Of a DNA stretch of 16,171 nt, positions 1 through 6,539 are shown one piece after another. Where the stretch lies: positions 1-16,171 of the forward strand of contig DWUW01000116.1 of assembly GCA_019120525.1 (NCBI GenBank), given 5' to 3'. The DNA is from Candidatus Eisenbergiella stercorigallinarum. Lineage in GTDB: Bacteria > Bacillota > Clostridia > Lachnospirales > Lachnospiraceae. Made by a program: the position numbers and the translations under genes. The number at the start of each line of letters is the position of its first letter. The first letter of the stretch is position 1. Below the pieces are notes generated by a model. That model ran no database searches. It was given only the letters and a program-made list of their open reading frames with translations, and was not told the DNA's origin.

Positions 1-56
1 CGATGGTTTTCCGGGAACGGTTATTTCCAACAAAAAGAGAAAGGAACGTGATTGAT

Positions 57-2192
57 ATGGCAGAGAGACATGGAAGTCTGTCCATTAACAGCGAAAACAT
101 TTTTCCGATCATTAAGAAGTGGCTGTATTCAGACCACGATATTTTCTACAGGGAGCTGATCTCCAACGGCTGCGACGCCATCACCAAGAGAAAGAAGCTG
201 GACGTGATGGGAGAGAGCCATCTCCCGGAGGATTATAAGCCGCAGATCCAGGTGATCGTCAATCCGGAGGAGAAGACGTTAAAGTTTATCGATAACGGAC
301 TCGGCATGACGGCGGACGAGGTGGAGGAATACATCAACCAGATCGCTTTTTCCGGCGCGGCTGATTTCATTGAGAAATATAAGGACAAGTCCGACGACAA
401 TCAGATCATCGGCCATTTCGGCCTGGGCTTTTATTCCGCGTTCATGGTGGCGGACGAGGTGCACATCGATACCCTCTCCTGTCAGGAAGGCGCGGTTCCG
501 GTCCACTGGGAATGCGACGGCGGCACGGAATTTTCCATGACGGACGGTACCTGGGACCAGGTGGGAACGCAGGTTACGCTGTTTTTGAATGAGGACTGCC
601 TGCAGTTCTGCAACGAGTATAAGGCCGAGGAGGTCATTCAGAAATACTGCTCCTTCATGCCGGTAGAGATCTGGCTGTCCAGAGAGAACACGCCGGAGAC
701 CCAGACCATCAACGAGGATGAGAAGCTGGATACGGACGTGGTGCTGGAGACCATCCAGCCGGAGAAGAAGGAAAAGAAGGAAGAAAAGAAGGATGGAGAG
801 GAAGGCGAAAAGGAAGAGGAGAAGCCCGAGCCTGTCCGCCTGAAAATTAAGAAGCGTCCCGTCCTCATGAACGACATCCATCCGCTGTGGACGAAGAATC
901 CCAGCGAATGCCAGAAGGACGATTATATTGAATTTTACCGGAAGGTATTCCATGACTATAAGGAGCCGCTGTTCTGGATCCATCTGAACATGGATTATCC
1001 CTTCAACTTAAAGGGCATCCTGTACTTCCCCAAGATCAACATGGAGTACGAGTCTATTGAGGGCGTGATCAAGCTGTACAACAATCAGGTCTTCATCGCG
1101 GACAACATCAAGGAGGTCATTCCGGAATTCCTGATGCTCTTAAAGGGTGTGATCGACTGTCCGGATCTGCCGCTGAACGTTTCCAGAAGCGCGCTGCAGA
1201 ACGACGGCTTCGTGAAGAAGATTTCCGATTACATCACCAAGAAGGTGGCGGACAAGCTGGCCGGCCTGTGCAAGACCTCCCGTGAGGAGTATGAGAAATA
1301 CTGGGACGACATCAGCCCGTTCGTGAAATACGGCTGCCTGAAGGACGACAAGTTCTGCCAGAAGATGACGGACTACATCCTGTTCAAGGATCTGGACGGC
1401 AAATATAAGACCCTGCCCGACTGCCTGGAGGTAGGAAAGTCCGACCCGGATGAGAAGGGCGAAGCGGCTGTGGATGAAAACGGCGAAAAGGTGGAAGCTG
1501 AGGTGGTAAACGATGCGGATGCCGCCAAAGCGGACGAAAACGCGGATGCCGGGGAAGACGAGAAGAAGGAAAAGACCATCTACTATGTGACCGACTTAAA
1601 GCAGCAGAGCCAGTACGTGAACATGTTTAAGCAGGAAGGCATGAGCGCGGTGGTGCTTCCCGACCAGATTGACCAGCCCTTCATCAACCAGCTGGAGATG
1701 AAGAACGAGGGAATCCGCTTCCGCAGGATCGACGCGGATATCACCGATTCCTTTAAGAACGAGGTGTCCGAGGAGGATCAGAAGGAGCTGGAGACCCAGT
1801 CCGAGGCCATCCAGAAGCTGGTGCGCGAAGCGCTCGGAAACGATAAGCTCACCGTGAAGGTGGAGAAGCTGAAGAACGATAAGGTATCCTCTGTCCTGAC
1901 CATCTCCGAGGAGACCAGAAGGATGCAGGACATGATGAAGATGTATGCCGCAAACGGCATGGATATGGGTATGTTTGGCGGCGGAGAAGGGGAGACCCTG
2001 GTGCTGAACGCGAACCATTCTCTGGTGAAATATGTGATCGCCCATAAGGACGAAGCGGACAATGCCAATGAAAAGCTGATCTGCGAACAGCTCTATGATT
2101 TGGCCAAGCTGCAGAACGGCCCGCTGGACGCGCAGGCCATGACCCGGTTCGTGACCAGATCCAATGAGATCATGGAAGTGCTGACGAAATAA
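57..2192 (+). CDS. htpG: Molecular chaperone HtpG (Hsp90 family) with two charged insertions
   Basis: Cytosolic ATP-dependent Hsp90 chaperone that remodels client proteins as a dimer. The start at 57 is chosen because the protein then begins MAERHGSLSIN, as expected for HtpG, and AAGGAA at 41-46 lies 10 nt upstream; an in-frame ATG at 3 would add 18 unrelated residues. The GHKL ATPase domain is intact: E33 and N37 in ELISNGCD, D79 in DNGLGM, and the lid glycines in GHFGLGF (about 119-125). The middle domain contains the usual NVSRSALQ motif. At 711 residues it is longer than the roughly 620-640 typical of bacterial HtpG. The excess is a Lys/Glu linker at about 236-258, between the N and middle domains, and an acidic Asp/Glu/Ala stretch at about 460-507. 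The C-terminal dimerisation region is present. The function is confident; the role of the insertions is unknown. Confidence 0.97.
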   Translation: MAERHGSLSINSENIFPIIKKWLYSDHDIFYRELISNGCDAITKRKKLDVMGESHLPEDYKPQIQVIVNPEEKTLKFIDNGLGMTADEVEEYINQIAFSGAADFIEKYKDKSDDNQIIGHFGLGFYSAFMVADEVHIDTLSCQEGAVPVHWECDGGTEFSMTDGTWDQVGTQVTLFLNEDCLQFCNEYKAEEVIQKYCSFMPVEIWLSRENTPETQTINEDEKLDTDVVLETIQPEKKEKKEEKKDGEEGEKEEEKPEPVRLKIKKRPVLMNDIHPLWTKNPSECQKDDYIEFYRKVFHDYKEPLFWIHLNMDYPFNLKGILYFPKINMEYESIEGVIKLYNNQVFIADNIKEVIPEFLMLLKGVIDCPDLPLNVSRSALQNDGFVKKISDYITKKVADKLAGLCKTSREEYEKYWDDISPFVKYGCLKDDKFCQKMTDYILFKDLDGKYKTLPDCLEVGKSDPDEKGEAAVDENGEKVEAEVVNDADAAKADENADAGEDEKKEKTIYYVTDLKQQSQYVNMFKQEGMSAVVLPDQIDQPFINQLEMKNEGIRFRRIDADITDSFKNEVSEEDQKELETQSEAIQKLVREALGNDKLTVKVEKLKNDKVSSVLTISEETRRMQDMMKMYAANGMDMGMFGGGEGETLVLNANHSLVKYVIAHKDEADNANEKLICEQLYDLAKLQNGPLDAQAMTRFVTRSNEIMEVLTK

Positions 2193-2220
2193 GACGGCTT
2201 TTGCAGAGAGCGCGGGGCGG

Positions 2221-2285
2221 CCCCGAAACAGAGGCCCCGAAACGGGGCACTGAAACGGTGGTTCCGAAACGGCGGCATCGTTTCG
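2221..2285. repeat. GAAAC repeats with 13-14-nt spacing and nested hairpins
   Basis: The spacer between htpG and the HD gene carries GAAAC at 2225, 2239, 2252 and 2266 (steps of 14, 13 and 14 nt), mostly preceded by CC, and then the inverse GTTTC at 2280. Several hairpins are possible: GCCCC/GGGGC around a GAAAC loop (2234-2248), CGAAACG/CGTTTCG with a 7-nt loop (2265-2285), and a competing GGCGGC/GCCGCC pair (2271-2276 with 2288-2293). No U-tract follows, so it is not a standard intrinsic terminator. It could act as an mRNA-stability or weak attenuation element between the two genes, but that is inference. Confidence 0.5.
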
Positions 2286-2309
2286 ACGCCGCCCCGCCGG
2301 GAGGCAGAC

Positions 2310-2870
2310 ATGGGAAAAATACCGACCAGAGAGGAAGCCTGGGAGCTTCTGACCAGATACAATCAGGACGCGTTTCACCTGCAGCACGCGGAAACGGTGG
2401 AAGGGATCATGCGGTACTTCGCCGAAAAGCTGGGATATGCGGATGAGGCGGATTTCTGGGGGATCGCGGGGCTTCTGCACGATCTGGATTTTGAAAAATA
2501 TCCGGAGGAGCATTGTGTGAAGTCTCAGGAGATCATGCGTGAGGAAGGGCTGGACGAGTCCCTGATCCACGCGACGGCGAGCCACGGCTGCGGGATGACG
2601 GCGGCGGATGCGAAGCCGGAGAAGGAAATGGAAAAGGTCCTGTTCGCTGTGGATGAGCTGAGCGGCCTGATCTGGGCCGCAGCCCTGGTGCGGCCCTCAA
2701 AGAGCGTGCAGGATCTGGAGCTGAAGTCCGTGAAGAAAAAATTCAAGGATAAACGGTTCGCTGCCGGCTGTTCCCGGGAGGCGATCGAAAGGGGAGCGGA
2801 AATGCTGGGCTGGAGCCTGGACGATCTGATCTCGGAGACCATCCTGGCAATGCGCAGCCTGGAACAATAA
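2310..2870 (+). CDS. HD-domain metal-dependent phosphohydrolase-like protein
   Basis: A 186-residue soluble protein of the HD superfamily, whose members are usually metal-dependent phosphohydrolases; the substrate is not predictable here. The metal-ligand pattern is visible: H26 in LQHAETV, H57-D58 in LLHDLDF, H87 and H92 in the helix after it, and D115 in AVDELSG. The C-terminal third is helical and has a basic stretch (KKKFKDKRF, about 142-150). The start ATG is set by GGGAGG a few nt upstream. It follows htpG by 117 nt with no clear terminator or promoter between, so the two may be co-transcribed. A convergent terminator lies directly after the stop codon. The length and single compact domain suit the small HDIG-type hydrolases of Clostridia rather than RelA/SpoT or dGTPases. 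Confidence 0.85.
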   Translation: MGKIPTREEAWELLTRYNQDAFHLQHAETVEGIMRYFAEKLGYADEADFWGIAGLLHDLDFEKYPEEHCVKSQEIMREEGLDESLIHATASHGCGMTAADAKPEKEMEKVLFAVDELSGLIWAAALVRPSKSVQDLELKSVKKKFKDKRFAAGCSREAIERGAEMLGWSLDDLISETILAMRSLEQ

Positions 2871-2923
2871 AAAAATAAAAAGATGACAGACGGCCCGTCG
2901 GAAAGGGATTCCGGCGGGCCGTC
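2868..2923. terminator. Intrinsic terminator between convergent genes
   Basis: A 15-bp stem (2889-2903 with 2909-2923, one G-U wobble, 5-nt loop) lies between the ends of the HD gene and the minus-strand SpoIID-like gene. On the minus strand it is followed, after a short gap, by a T-rich tract (the complement of the A-rich 2868-2880). That makes it a good terminator for the minus-strand gene. On the plus strand the following bases are not U-rich, so its effect on the HD gene is less certain. Confidence 0.8.
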
Positions 2924-2932
2924 GTTGTGATC

Positions 2933-4222
2933 TCAGTCCGGCTCCGCAATCCGGGACACGCCCACATAGATCCGGGAGATCTGATACCAGGTGGGATAGT
3001 CGGCGACGCCGGTGGCGGGCAGGCCGAAAACTTCCTGGAAAGCGCGCACGGCGCCCGCGGTCCGCTGCCCGTAGATGCCGTCCGGGGTGACGTAGGGAAG
3101 GGCGGGATAATTCTGACGGATGCGGTTCAGCTGTTCCTGCAGCTGGTAGACCTTCTGGCCTGTGGAACCGATGGTGAGATCGTAGCCGGGCCAGGAGGAG
3201 GGGATTCCGCTGATGGCCTCCGCCGTATTGATATACATGTCGTTCCCGTAATAGTAATGGATGATATCAATGGCGCTGTAGCCCTCGTCGCCCAGATACT
3301 TGGAGCCCCACTGGCTCAAACCGGAGCAGCTGACCCTCCTGCCATCGCAGTAGCTGGTGAGGATAGGCTGGCGCACGCCGGGGCGGGAGAGATAATTGGC
3401 GAAGATGGTATCCACCAGGACGCTGATGTTTTCAAAGATATTCCGTCCGTAGATCCATTTCTGGTCATAGGCCGTGGAGGAGGTGATGGTAAAATTGTAG
3501 CCCTGGCTCCGGTACCATTCCGTATAGACCCGGTTCAGCGTGAAGGACATGATGGCAAGGATGTTGGCGTAGATGGTGTCCTCCGGCCAGGTGGCGTAGA
3601 TTTCGGAGCAGGCCACGTTTTTGATATAGTCCGTATAGCGGACGTAGTAGTCGGGGGCGGAGGAATCGGAGGGAACGCCGTCGTGGACCACAACATATTC
3701 CGGTATGACTACGCGGCTTAAAACGATCTGGCCGGTTTCTTCCAGGGGCTTGATCTCGGCTTCCGGGAGCTTGGGCGGATAATCCCCATAGAGCGTGTGC
3801 TCCGGGATCAGGATGTCCTCTGTCTGTCCCGGCTCCTTCTGCGGGACCAGGGCGATGGGCTGCAGGGAGGTGACGTCGGGAAGGATCTCGGAGGCTTCCA
3901 CGAGAACAGGCTCATAGCCGGGAGCCTCCACGGAGATGTTGTACTCGGAATAGGGGCGGACTTCAGAGGGCTCTAAGCTGTACTCCAGAGCGGGCGCGGG
4001 AAGCTCGATCAGGGGAGTCTGGCCGGAGTCGTCCGTGGTCAGCCTTTCCACCACCGAGTCGGGCTGGCCGGTGACGGAGATGGTCACGGAAGCGCCCGGA
4101 ATGGGGATCTGGCCCAGGCTGGAGGTGAGGCTGATCCTCAGGCCTCCCGCGTAGGGGCTGTCGATCAGCCCCCCCGCCGGGGAGCTGTCACTGCTTTGGG
4201 CGGCATGCAATCTTTTTTTCAT
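2933..4222 (-). CDS. SpoIID/LytB-like protein with C-terminal peptidoglycan-binding domain
   Basis: A 429-residue protein with three visible parts. Residues about 27-125 form a beta-rich region resembling carboxypeptidase-regulatory or Ig-like modules. About 192-335 is SpoIID/LytB-like, with the helix NILAIMSFTLNRVYTEW, the segment SYCDGRRVSCSG, and LSQWGSKYLGDEGY followed by IDIIHYYYG. About 349-419 is a PG_binding_1 domain (GSTGQKV, DGIYGQRT, AVRAFQ). SpoIID enzymes cleave peptidoglycan glycan strands during engulfment; whether this one is active cannot be seen. No signal peptide or membrane helix is evident, so it may act in the mother cell or on the spore surface, or leave the cell unconventionally (inference). 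GAGG lies 10 nt before the start. It is a single gene, with a possible sigma-K promoter just upstream and a strong terminator downstream. The assignment to this family, often annotated only as peptidoglycan-binding protein, is from memory. Confidence 0.85.
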   Translation of the reverse strand: MKKRLHAAQSSDSSPAGGLIDSPYAGGLRISLTSSLGQIPIPGASVTISVTGQPDSVVERLTTDDSGQTPLIELPAPALEYSLEPSEVRPYSEYNISVEAPGYEPVLVEASEILPDVTSLQPIALVPQKEPGQTEDILIPEHTLYGDYPPKLPEAEIKPLEETGQIVLSRVVIPEYVVVHDGVPSDSSAPDYYVRYTDYIKNVACSEIYATWPEDTIYANILAIMSFTLNRVYTEWYRSQGYNFTITSSTAYDQKWIYGRNIFENISVLVDTIFANYLSRPGVRQPILTSYCDGRRVSCSGLSQWGSKYLGDEGYSAIDIIHYYYGNDMYINTAEAISGIPSSWPGYDLTIGSTGQKVYQLQEQLNRIRQNYPALPYVTPDGIYGQRTAGAVRAFQEVFGLPATGVADYPTWYQISRIYVGVSRIAEPD

Positions 4223-4253
4223 AGAGGGAAAACCTCGCGGATTTGCTTAGGGT

Positions 4254-4280
4254 TATGATATGCAGACGCGGGAAAAACGT
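4254..4280 (-). promoter_or_regulatory. Candidate sigma-K-type promoter for the SpoIID-like gene
   Basis: On the minus strand CATATCATA (4254-4262) matches the mother-cell sigma-K -10 pattern CATANNNTA, with an AC dinucleotide (4279-4280) 16 nt upstream, which fits the known -35 AC. It would start transcription about 25 nt before the ATG. The motif is short and could occur by chance; the sporulation-like product is the main supporting context. Confidence 0.4.
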
Positions 4281-4326
4281 TCCGGAAAAAAGCGTGCCGG
4301 AAAAAAGCGTGCAGTAGAAAAGCATG
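4267..4326. repeat. 15-bp tandem repeat (two perfect, two degenerate copies)
   Basis: The unit CCGGAAAAAAGCGTG occurs twice perfectly at 4282-4296 and 4297-4311. It is flanked by degenerate copies at 4267-4281 and 4312-4326 (the latter matching at 11 of 15 positions). It lies between the ABC operon terminator and the SpoIID-like promoter. On the minus strand each perfect unit carries a T6 tract, which could add to termination of the ABC transcript or act as curved A-tract DNA upstream of the promoter. Confidence 0.7.
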
Positions 4327-4370
4327 CCGTAAGCCGTGAACCGGACGGAACCGGAACTCAGCTTACGGCA
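4301..4370 (-). terminator. Probable terminator of the GntR-ABC operon
   Basis: TGCCGTAAGC (4325-4334) and GCTTACGGCA (4361-4370) form a perfect 10-bp stem. Inside the loop CCGG/CCGG (4341-4344 with 4351-4354) can add a second short helix across a symmetric 6x6 internal loop. On the minus strand the stem is followed by TGCTTTTC and then, 11 nt later, by a T6 run from the 15-bp repeat. It starts 24 nt after the permease stop codon. The large loop makes it less standard than the other terminators in the window. Confidence 0.6.
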
Positions 4371-4393
4371 ATCGTGTCTGGCATGCCATCCGG

Positions 4394-5227
4394 TCAGTCC
4401 AGATTCAGCTGCTTTTTCATGATGTATCCCGACAGGAGGTAGGAAACGACGGCACAGATCAGGGAACCCACCATCGAAATCAGAAAGACCTCTCTCATAT
4501 ACGCGCCGAAGGCGGCGGGGATGGTATCCGTGGCCTCCAGCATGGCCTCGGACAGGATCATCCGGGTCAGGGAGGGGATCATCAGGATGGAGGTGACGAT
4601 CTGGACCAGCATGGTAAAGCCGATGTAGCAGAGGATGGAAGCCATCACCTTATGCTTCGCAAAAAGCTGTCCCAGGGAGATCGCCGCGTAGGCGGTCAGT
4701 ACGCTGCTGAAGGAGGAAACCAGGGAAAGCAGTACGTAAAAAAGCAGGAAGGGTATGGGCTCCATGCCGAAGAGCGTCGGGAACAGTTCCCTCACCGCAG
4801 GTCCCAGAAGCGTCATATCCACGTTCACCATGGCGGGCAGGCCGAATAAAAGGATGCAACAGATGGCCCAGAACGCCAGCAGGGACATGACAAACATCCA
4901 GAGGGCGCCGACCAGCAGCTTGGAAAACAGGAGCTGTCCGGGCGTGACCGGCAGGGTATGCATCAGATAGCCCTCGTCCGTATACAGGTTCCGGTAAAAA
5001 CGGACCGCGATATAAATGACCAAAACGGTGCTGATAATGCTGACAGCCATGCAGTAGAGCATCATGGTGACAAAAGCGCCCACGTTGATGGCGTCCGGAT
5101 CCGCCGGGGGCTCCATCTGCCGGAAGAGAAAGAAGCATACCAGCGTAAGGATCAGGATGATCAGAAAGGAAACGACGGGGATGCGCCAGGTTTCCTTCCA
5201 TTCATGACGGATTAAGCGGCTTAACAT
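4394..5227 (-). CDS. ABC transporter permease (six-helix, YtrC/BcrB-like class)
   Basis: A 277-residue integral membrane protein. It has a short cytoplasmic N-terminus (MLSRLIRHEWKETWR) and six hydrophobic helices at about 17-36, 48-78, 103-131, 158-188, 194-218 and 248-272, ending in a basic tail. This is the architecture of ABC-2-like permeases paired with GntR-controlled ATPases. It would form the membrane half of the transporter with the ATPase encoded just upstream; the stop of that gene overlaps this start by 7 nt, so translation is coupled. The substrate is not identifiable. Related systems are linked to export of, or response to, cell-wall-active peptides and lipids, but that is family knowledge and not shown by this sequence. 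Confidence 0.88.
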   Translation of the reverse strand: MLSRLIRHEWKETWRIPVVSFLIILILTLVCFFLFRQMEPPADPDAINVGAFVTMMLYCMAVSIISTVLVIYIAVRFYRNLYTDEGYLMHTLPVTPGQLLFSKLLVGALWMFVMSLLAFWAICCILLFGLPAMVNVDMTLLGPAVRELFPTLFGMEPIPFLLFYVLLSLVSSFSSVLTAYAAISLGQLFAKHKVMASILCYIGFTMLVQIVTSILMIPSLTRMILSEAMLEATDTIPAAFGAYMREVFLISMVGSLICAVVSYLLSGYIMKKQLNLD

Positions 5228-5919
5228 GCGAACACCTCCCTGAAATAGCCGTCCACGGATTTCCCGTAACGGGAACGGATCTCCTCTACCGAGGACTGCA
5301 GCACAAGCTGCCCGTTCTTTAAAAAGATCACGTCGTCCAGCACGGCCTCAATGTCCGAGATCAGATGGGTGGACAGCAGGATGCTGGCATTTTCGTTATA
5401 GTTGGAAATAATGGTCTTCAGGATATAGTCTCTGGCTGCCGGGTCCACGCCAGCGATGGGCTCATCCAGGATATACAGATCCGCGTTCCGGCTCATGACG
5501 AAGATGAGCTGTACCTTTTCCTTGGTGCCCTTGGAGAGGGATTTCATGGCAGCGTTTTTGTCAATCTGCAGGGCGTCCAGCATGGACAGCGCCTTTTCGG
5601 GATCGAAATCCTCATAAAAATCCTGAAAATAGGAAAGAAGCTCCGATACCTTCCTCCCGCTGGTCAGGTAGGTGCGCTCCGGCAGGTAGGAAACGTGCTT
5701 TTTGGTTTCCACGCCGGGGGCGTGCCCGTTTATGAGGATGGAGCCGGAATTCGGCGTGAGCAGGCCGCAAAGCAGCTTGATCAGCGTGGTCTTCCCGCTG
5801 CCGTTGGGACCGAGCAGGCCGATGATGCGCCCCCTTGGGATGGTGAGATTTAAGGGGTAAAGCGCGGTGTGGCGGCCGTAATTCTTGGTGAGGCCTGTAA
5901 TGGTAACCAGTTCATTCAT
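5221..5919 (-). CDS. ABC transporter ATP-binding protein (YtrB-like)
   Basis: A 232-residue cytosolic ATPase with all main ABC motifs: Walker A GPNGSGKTT (37-45), signature LSKGTKEK (128-135, replacing the usual LSGGQ), Walker B LYILDEP (148-154), D-loop GVDP and H-loop STHL with H185. At the Q-loop position it reads SYLPE, so Glu stands where Gln is usual; I believe this is common in this small exporter subfamily. It starts inside the stop codon of the GntR gene (ATGA overlap) and its end overlaps the permease start. The three genes therefore form one translationally coupled unit. It should power the adjacent permease as a homodimeric ATPase; the cargo is unknown. Confidence 0.93.
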   Translation of the reverse strand: MNELVTITGLTKNYGRHTALYPLNLTIPRGRIIGLLGPNGSGKTTLIKLLCGLLTPNSGSILINGHAPGVETKKHVSYLPERTYLTSGRKVSELLSYFQDFYEDFDPEKALSMLDALQIDKNAAMKSLSKGTKEKVQLIFVMSRNADLYILDEPIAGVDPAARDYILKTIISNYNENASILLSTHLISDIEAVLDDVIFLKNGQLVLQSSVEEIRSRYGKSVDGYFREVFAC

Positions 5920-6305
5920 GCCTGTGCGCTCCTTTCCGTTTCCGACGGGATTTCCTCCTGAGAGAGGATCCGGATGATATCCTGCGTCTCAAAGCCGAGT
6001 CCCTTCATCCGGGCGAGGAAGCTGAGGATCTCCTCTTTTGCGAGACTGGTCCGAATCTGTGCGATCATTTGCGTATCCTCCGTTACGAATCTGCCGCTGG
6101 TGCGTCTTGTGATGATCAGGCCGCTGCGTTCCAGCTCCGCAAAGGCCTTCTGCATTGTGTTCGGGTTTACGCTGGCCTCTGCGGCAAGCTCCCTGACGCT
6201 GGGAAGCTTGTCGCCGGGGCGGTATCTGCCCGATACTATCTGCCGCTGGATGCGTTCCAGAAGCTGTGCGTATATGGGGCGGTCAGAGTCCAGGTTCCAT
6301 GCCAT
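5916..6305 (-). CDS. GntR-family transcriptional regulator (YtrA subfamily)
   Basis: A 129-residue repressor-type protein. An N-terminal winged helix-turn-helix (about 8-75; PSVRELAAEASVNPN is the recognition region and SGRFVT the wing) is followed by only about 50 residues of helix. This short effector and dimerisation part is typical of the YtrA group, which has no large ligand domain. The start at 6305 is chosen because GAAAGG (6315-6320) lies 9 nt upstream and family members begin around the motif DRPIYAQL. A longer reading frame back to 6374 would run through the operator and promoter. It is the first gene of the operon with the ABC ATPase and permease, and probably represses its own operon through the palindrome overlapping its promoter. 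The inducer is unknown. Confidence 0.93.
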   Translation of the reverse strand: MAWNLDSDRPIYAQLLERIQRQIVSGRYRPGDKLPSVRELAAEASVNPNTMQKAFAELERSGLIITRRTSGRFVTEDTQMIAQIRTSLAKEEILSFLARMKGLGFETQDIIRILSQEEIPSETERSAQA

Positions 6306-6353
6306 TCTATCAGTCCTTTCTTTTCTGATGACAGCTTTGGTTATGTGTGAAGC

Positions 6354-6373
6354 TGTATTACTATAATAATACA
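6354..6373. promoter_or_regulatory. Palindromic operator candidate for the GntR/YtrA-type regulator
   Basis: TGTATTA (6354-6360) and TAATACA (6367-6373) form a perfect 7-bp inverted repeat with a 6-bp AT spacer. The site overlaps the downstream half of the -10 box and the expected transcription start of the GntR operon, a classical repression position. A/T-rich palindromes of this size are typical for GntR dimers. Confidence 0.7.
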
Positions 6374-6399
6374 ATAAGTCTTTTAACAGGACTTGTCAA
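6371..6399 (-). promoter_or_regulatory. Sigma-A promoter of the GntR-ABC operon
   Basis: On the minus strand a perfect TTGACA (6394-6399) and TATTGT (6371-6376) are separated by 17 nt. An A/T-tract palindrome (6403-6418, runs of T then A) lies just upstream of the -35 box and may act as an UP element. The leader to the GntR start codon is about 60 nt. Confidence 0.8.
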
Positions 6400-6458
6400 C
6401 TCCTTTTTTGAAAAAAAGAAATCCGGAAGGAGGCTAGCGGAGGGAACTGAGGCACGTG

Positions 6459-6488
6459 TTGCGAAAAGCCGGTTCCTGATGTTATACT
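6459..6488 (+). promoter_or_regulatory. Probable sigma-A promoter of the three-gene cassette
   Basis: TTGCGA (6459-6464) and TATACT (6483-6488) are spaced by 18 nt. A second TATACT follows at 6490-6495, 7 nt downstream. It is divergent from the GntR operon promoter, with about 60 bp between the two -35 boxes. The leader before the cassette start is about 45 nt. Confidence 0.55.
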
Positions 6489-6526
6489 GTATACTGATAT
6501 GGATCCCTGTAGGGAAAGAAGCAGAT

Positions 6527-6533
6527 GGGAGGG
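6527..6533 (+). promoter_or_regulatory. Ribosome-binding site deciding the start of the 1210-residue protein
   Basis: GGGAGGG lies 6 nt before the ATG at 6540. The upstream in-frame ATG at 6525 overlaps this site and is preceded only by a weaker GGGAAAG. The start at 6540 is therefore preferred. Confidence 0.65.
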
Positions 6534-6539
6534 AAAGGC

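Noticed and set aside
2221..2285. CRISPR-like array
   Set aside because: The repeats are only 5-9 nt with 13-14-nt periodicity, there are no 20-40-nt spacers, and no cas genes are nearby.
4260..4442. Plus-strand small basic ORF with a KKRA-type repeat
   Set aside because: It arises from the 15-bp repeat, has no ribosome site, and runs into the end of the opposite-strand permease gene.
6426..6475. Leader peptide after the AAGGAGG at 6426 (GTG at 6455)
   Set aside because: It would give only seven codons, and it overlaps the -35 box of the cassette promoter, so it would not be transcribed from that promoter.
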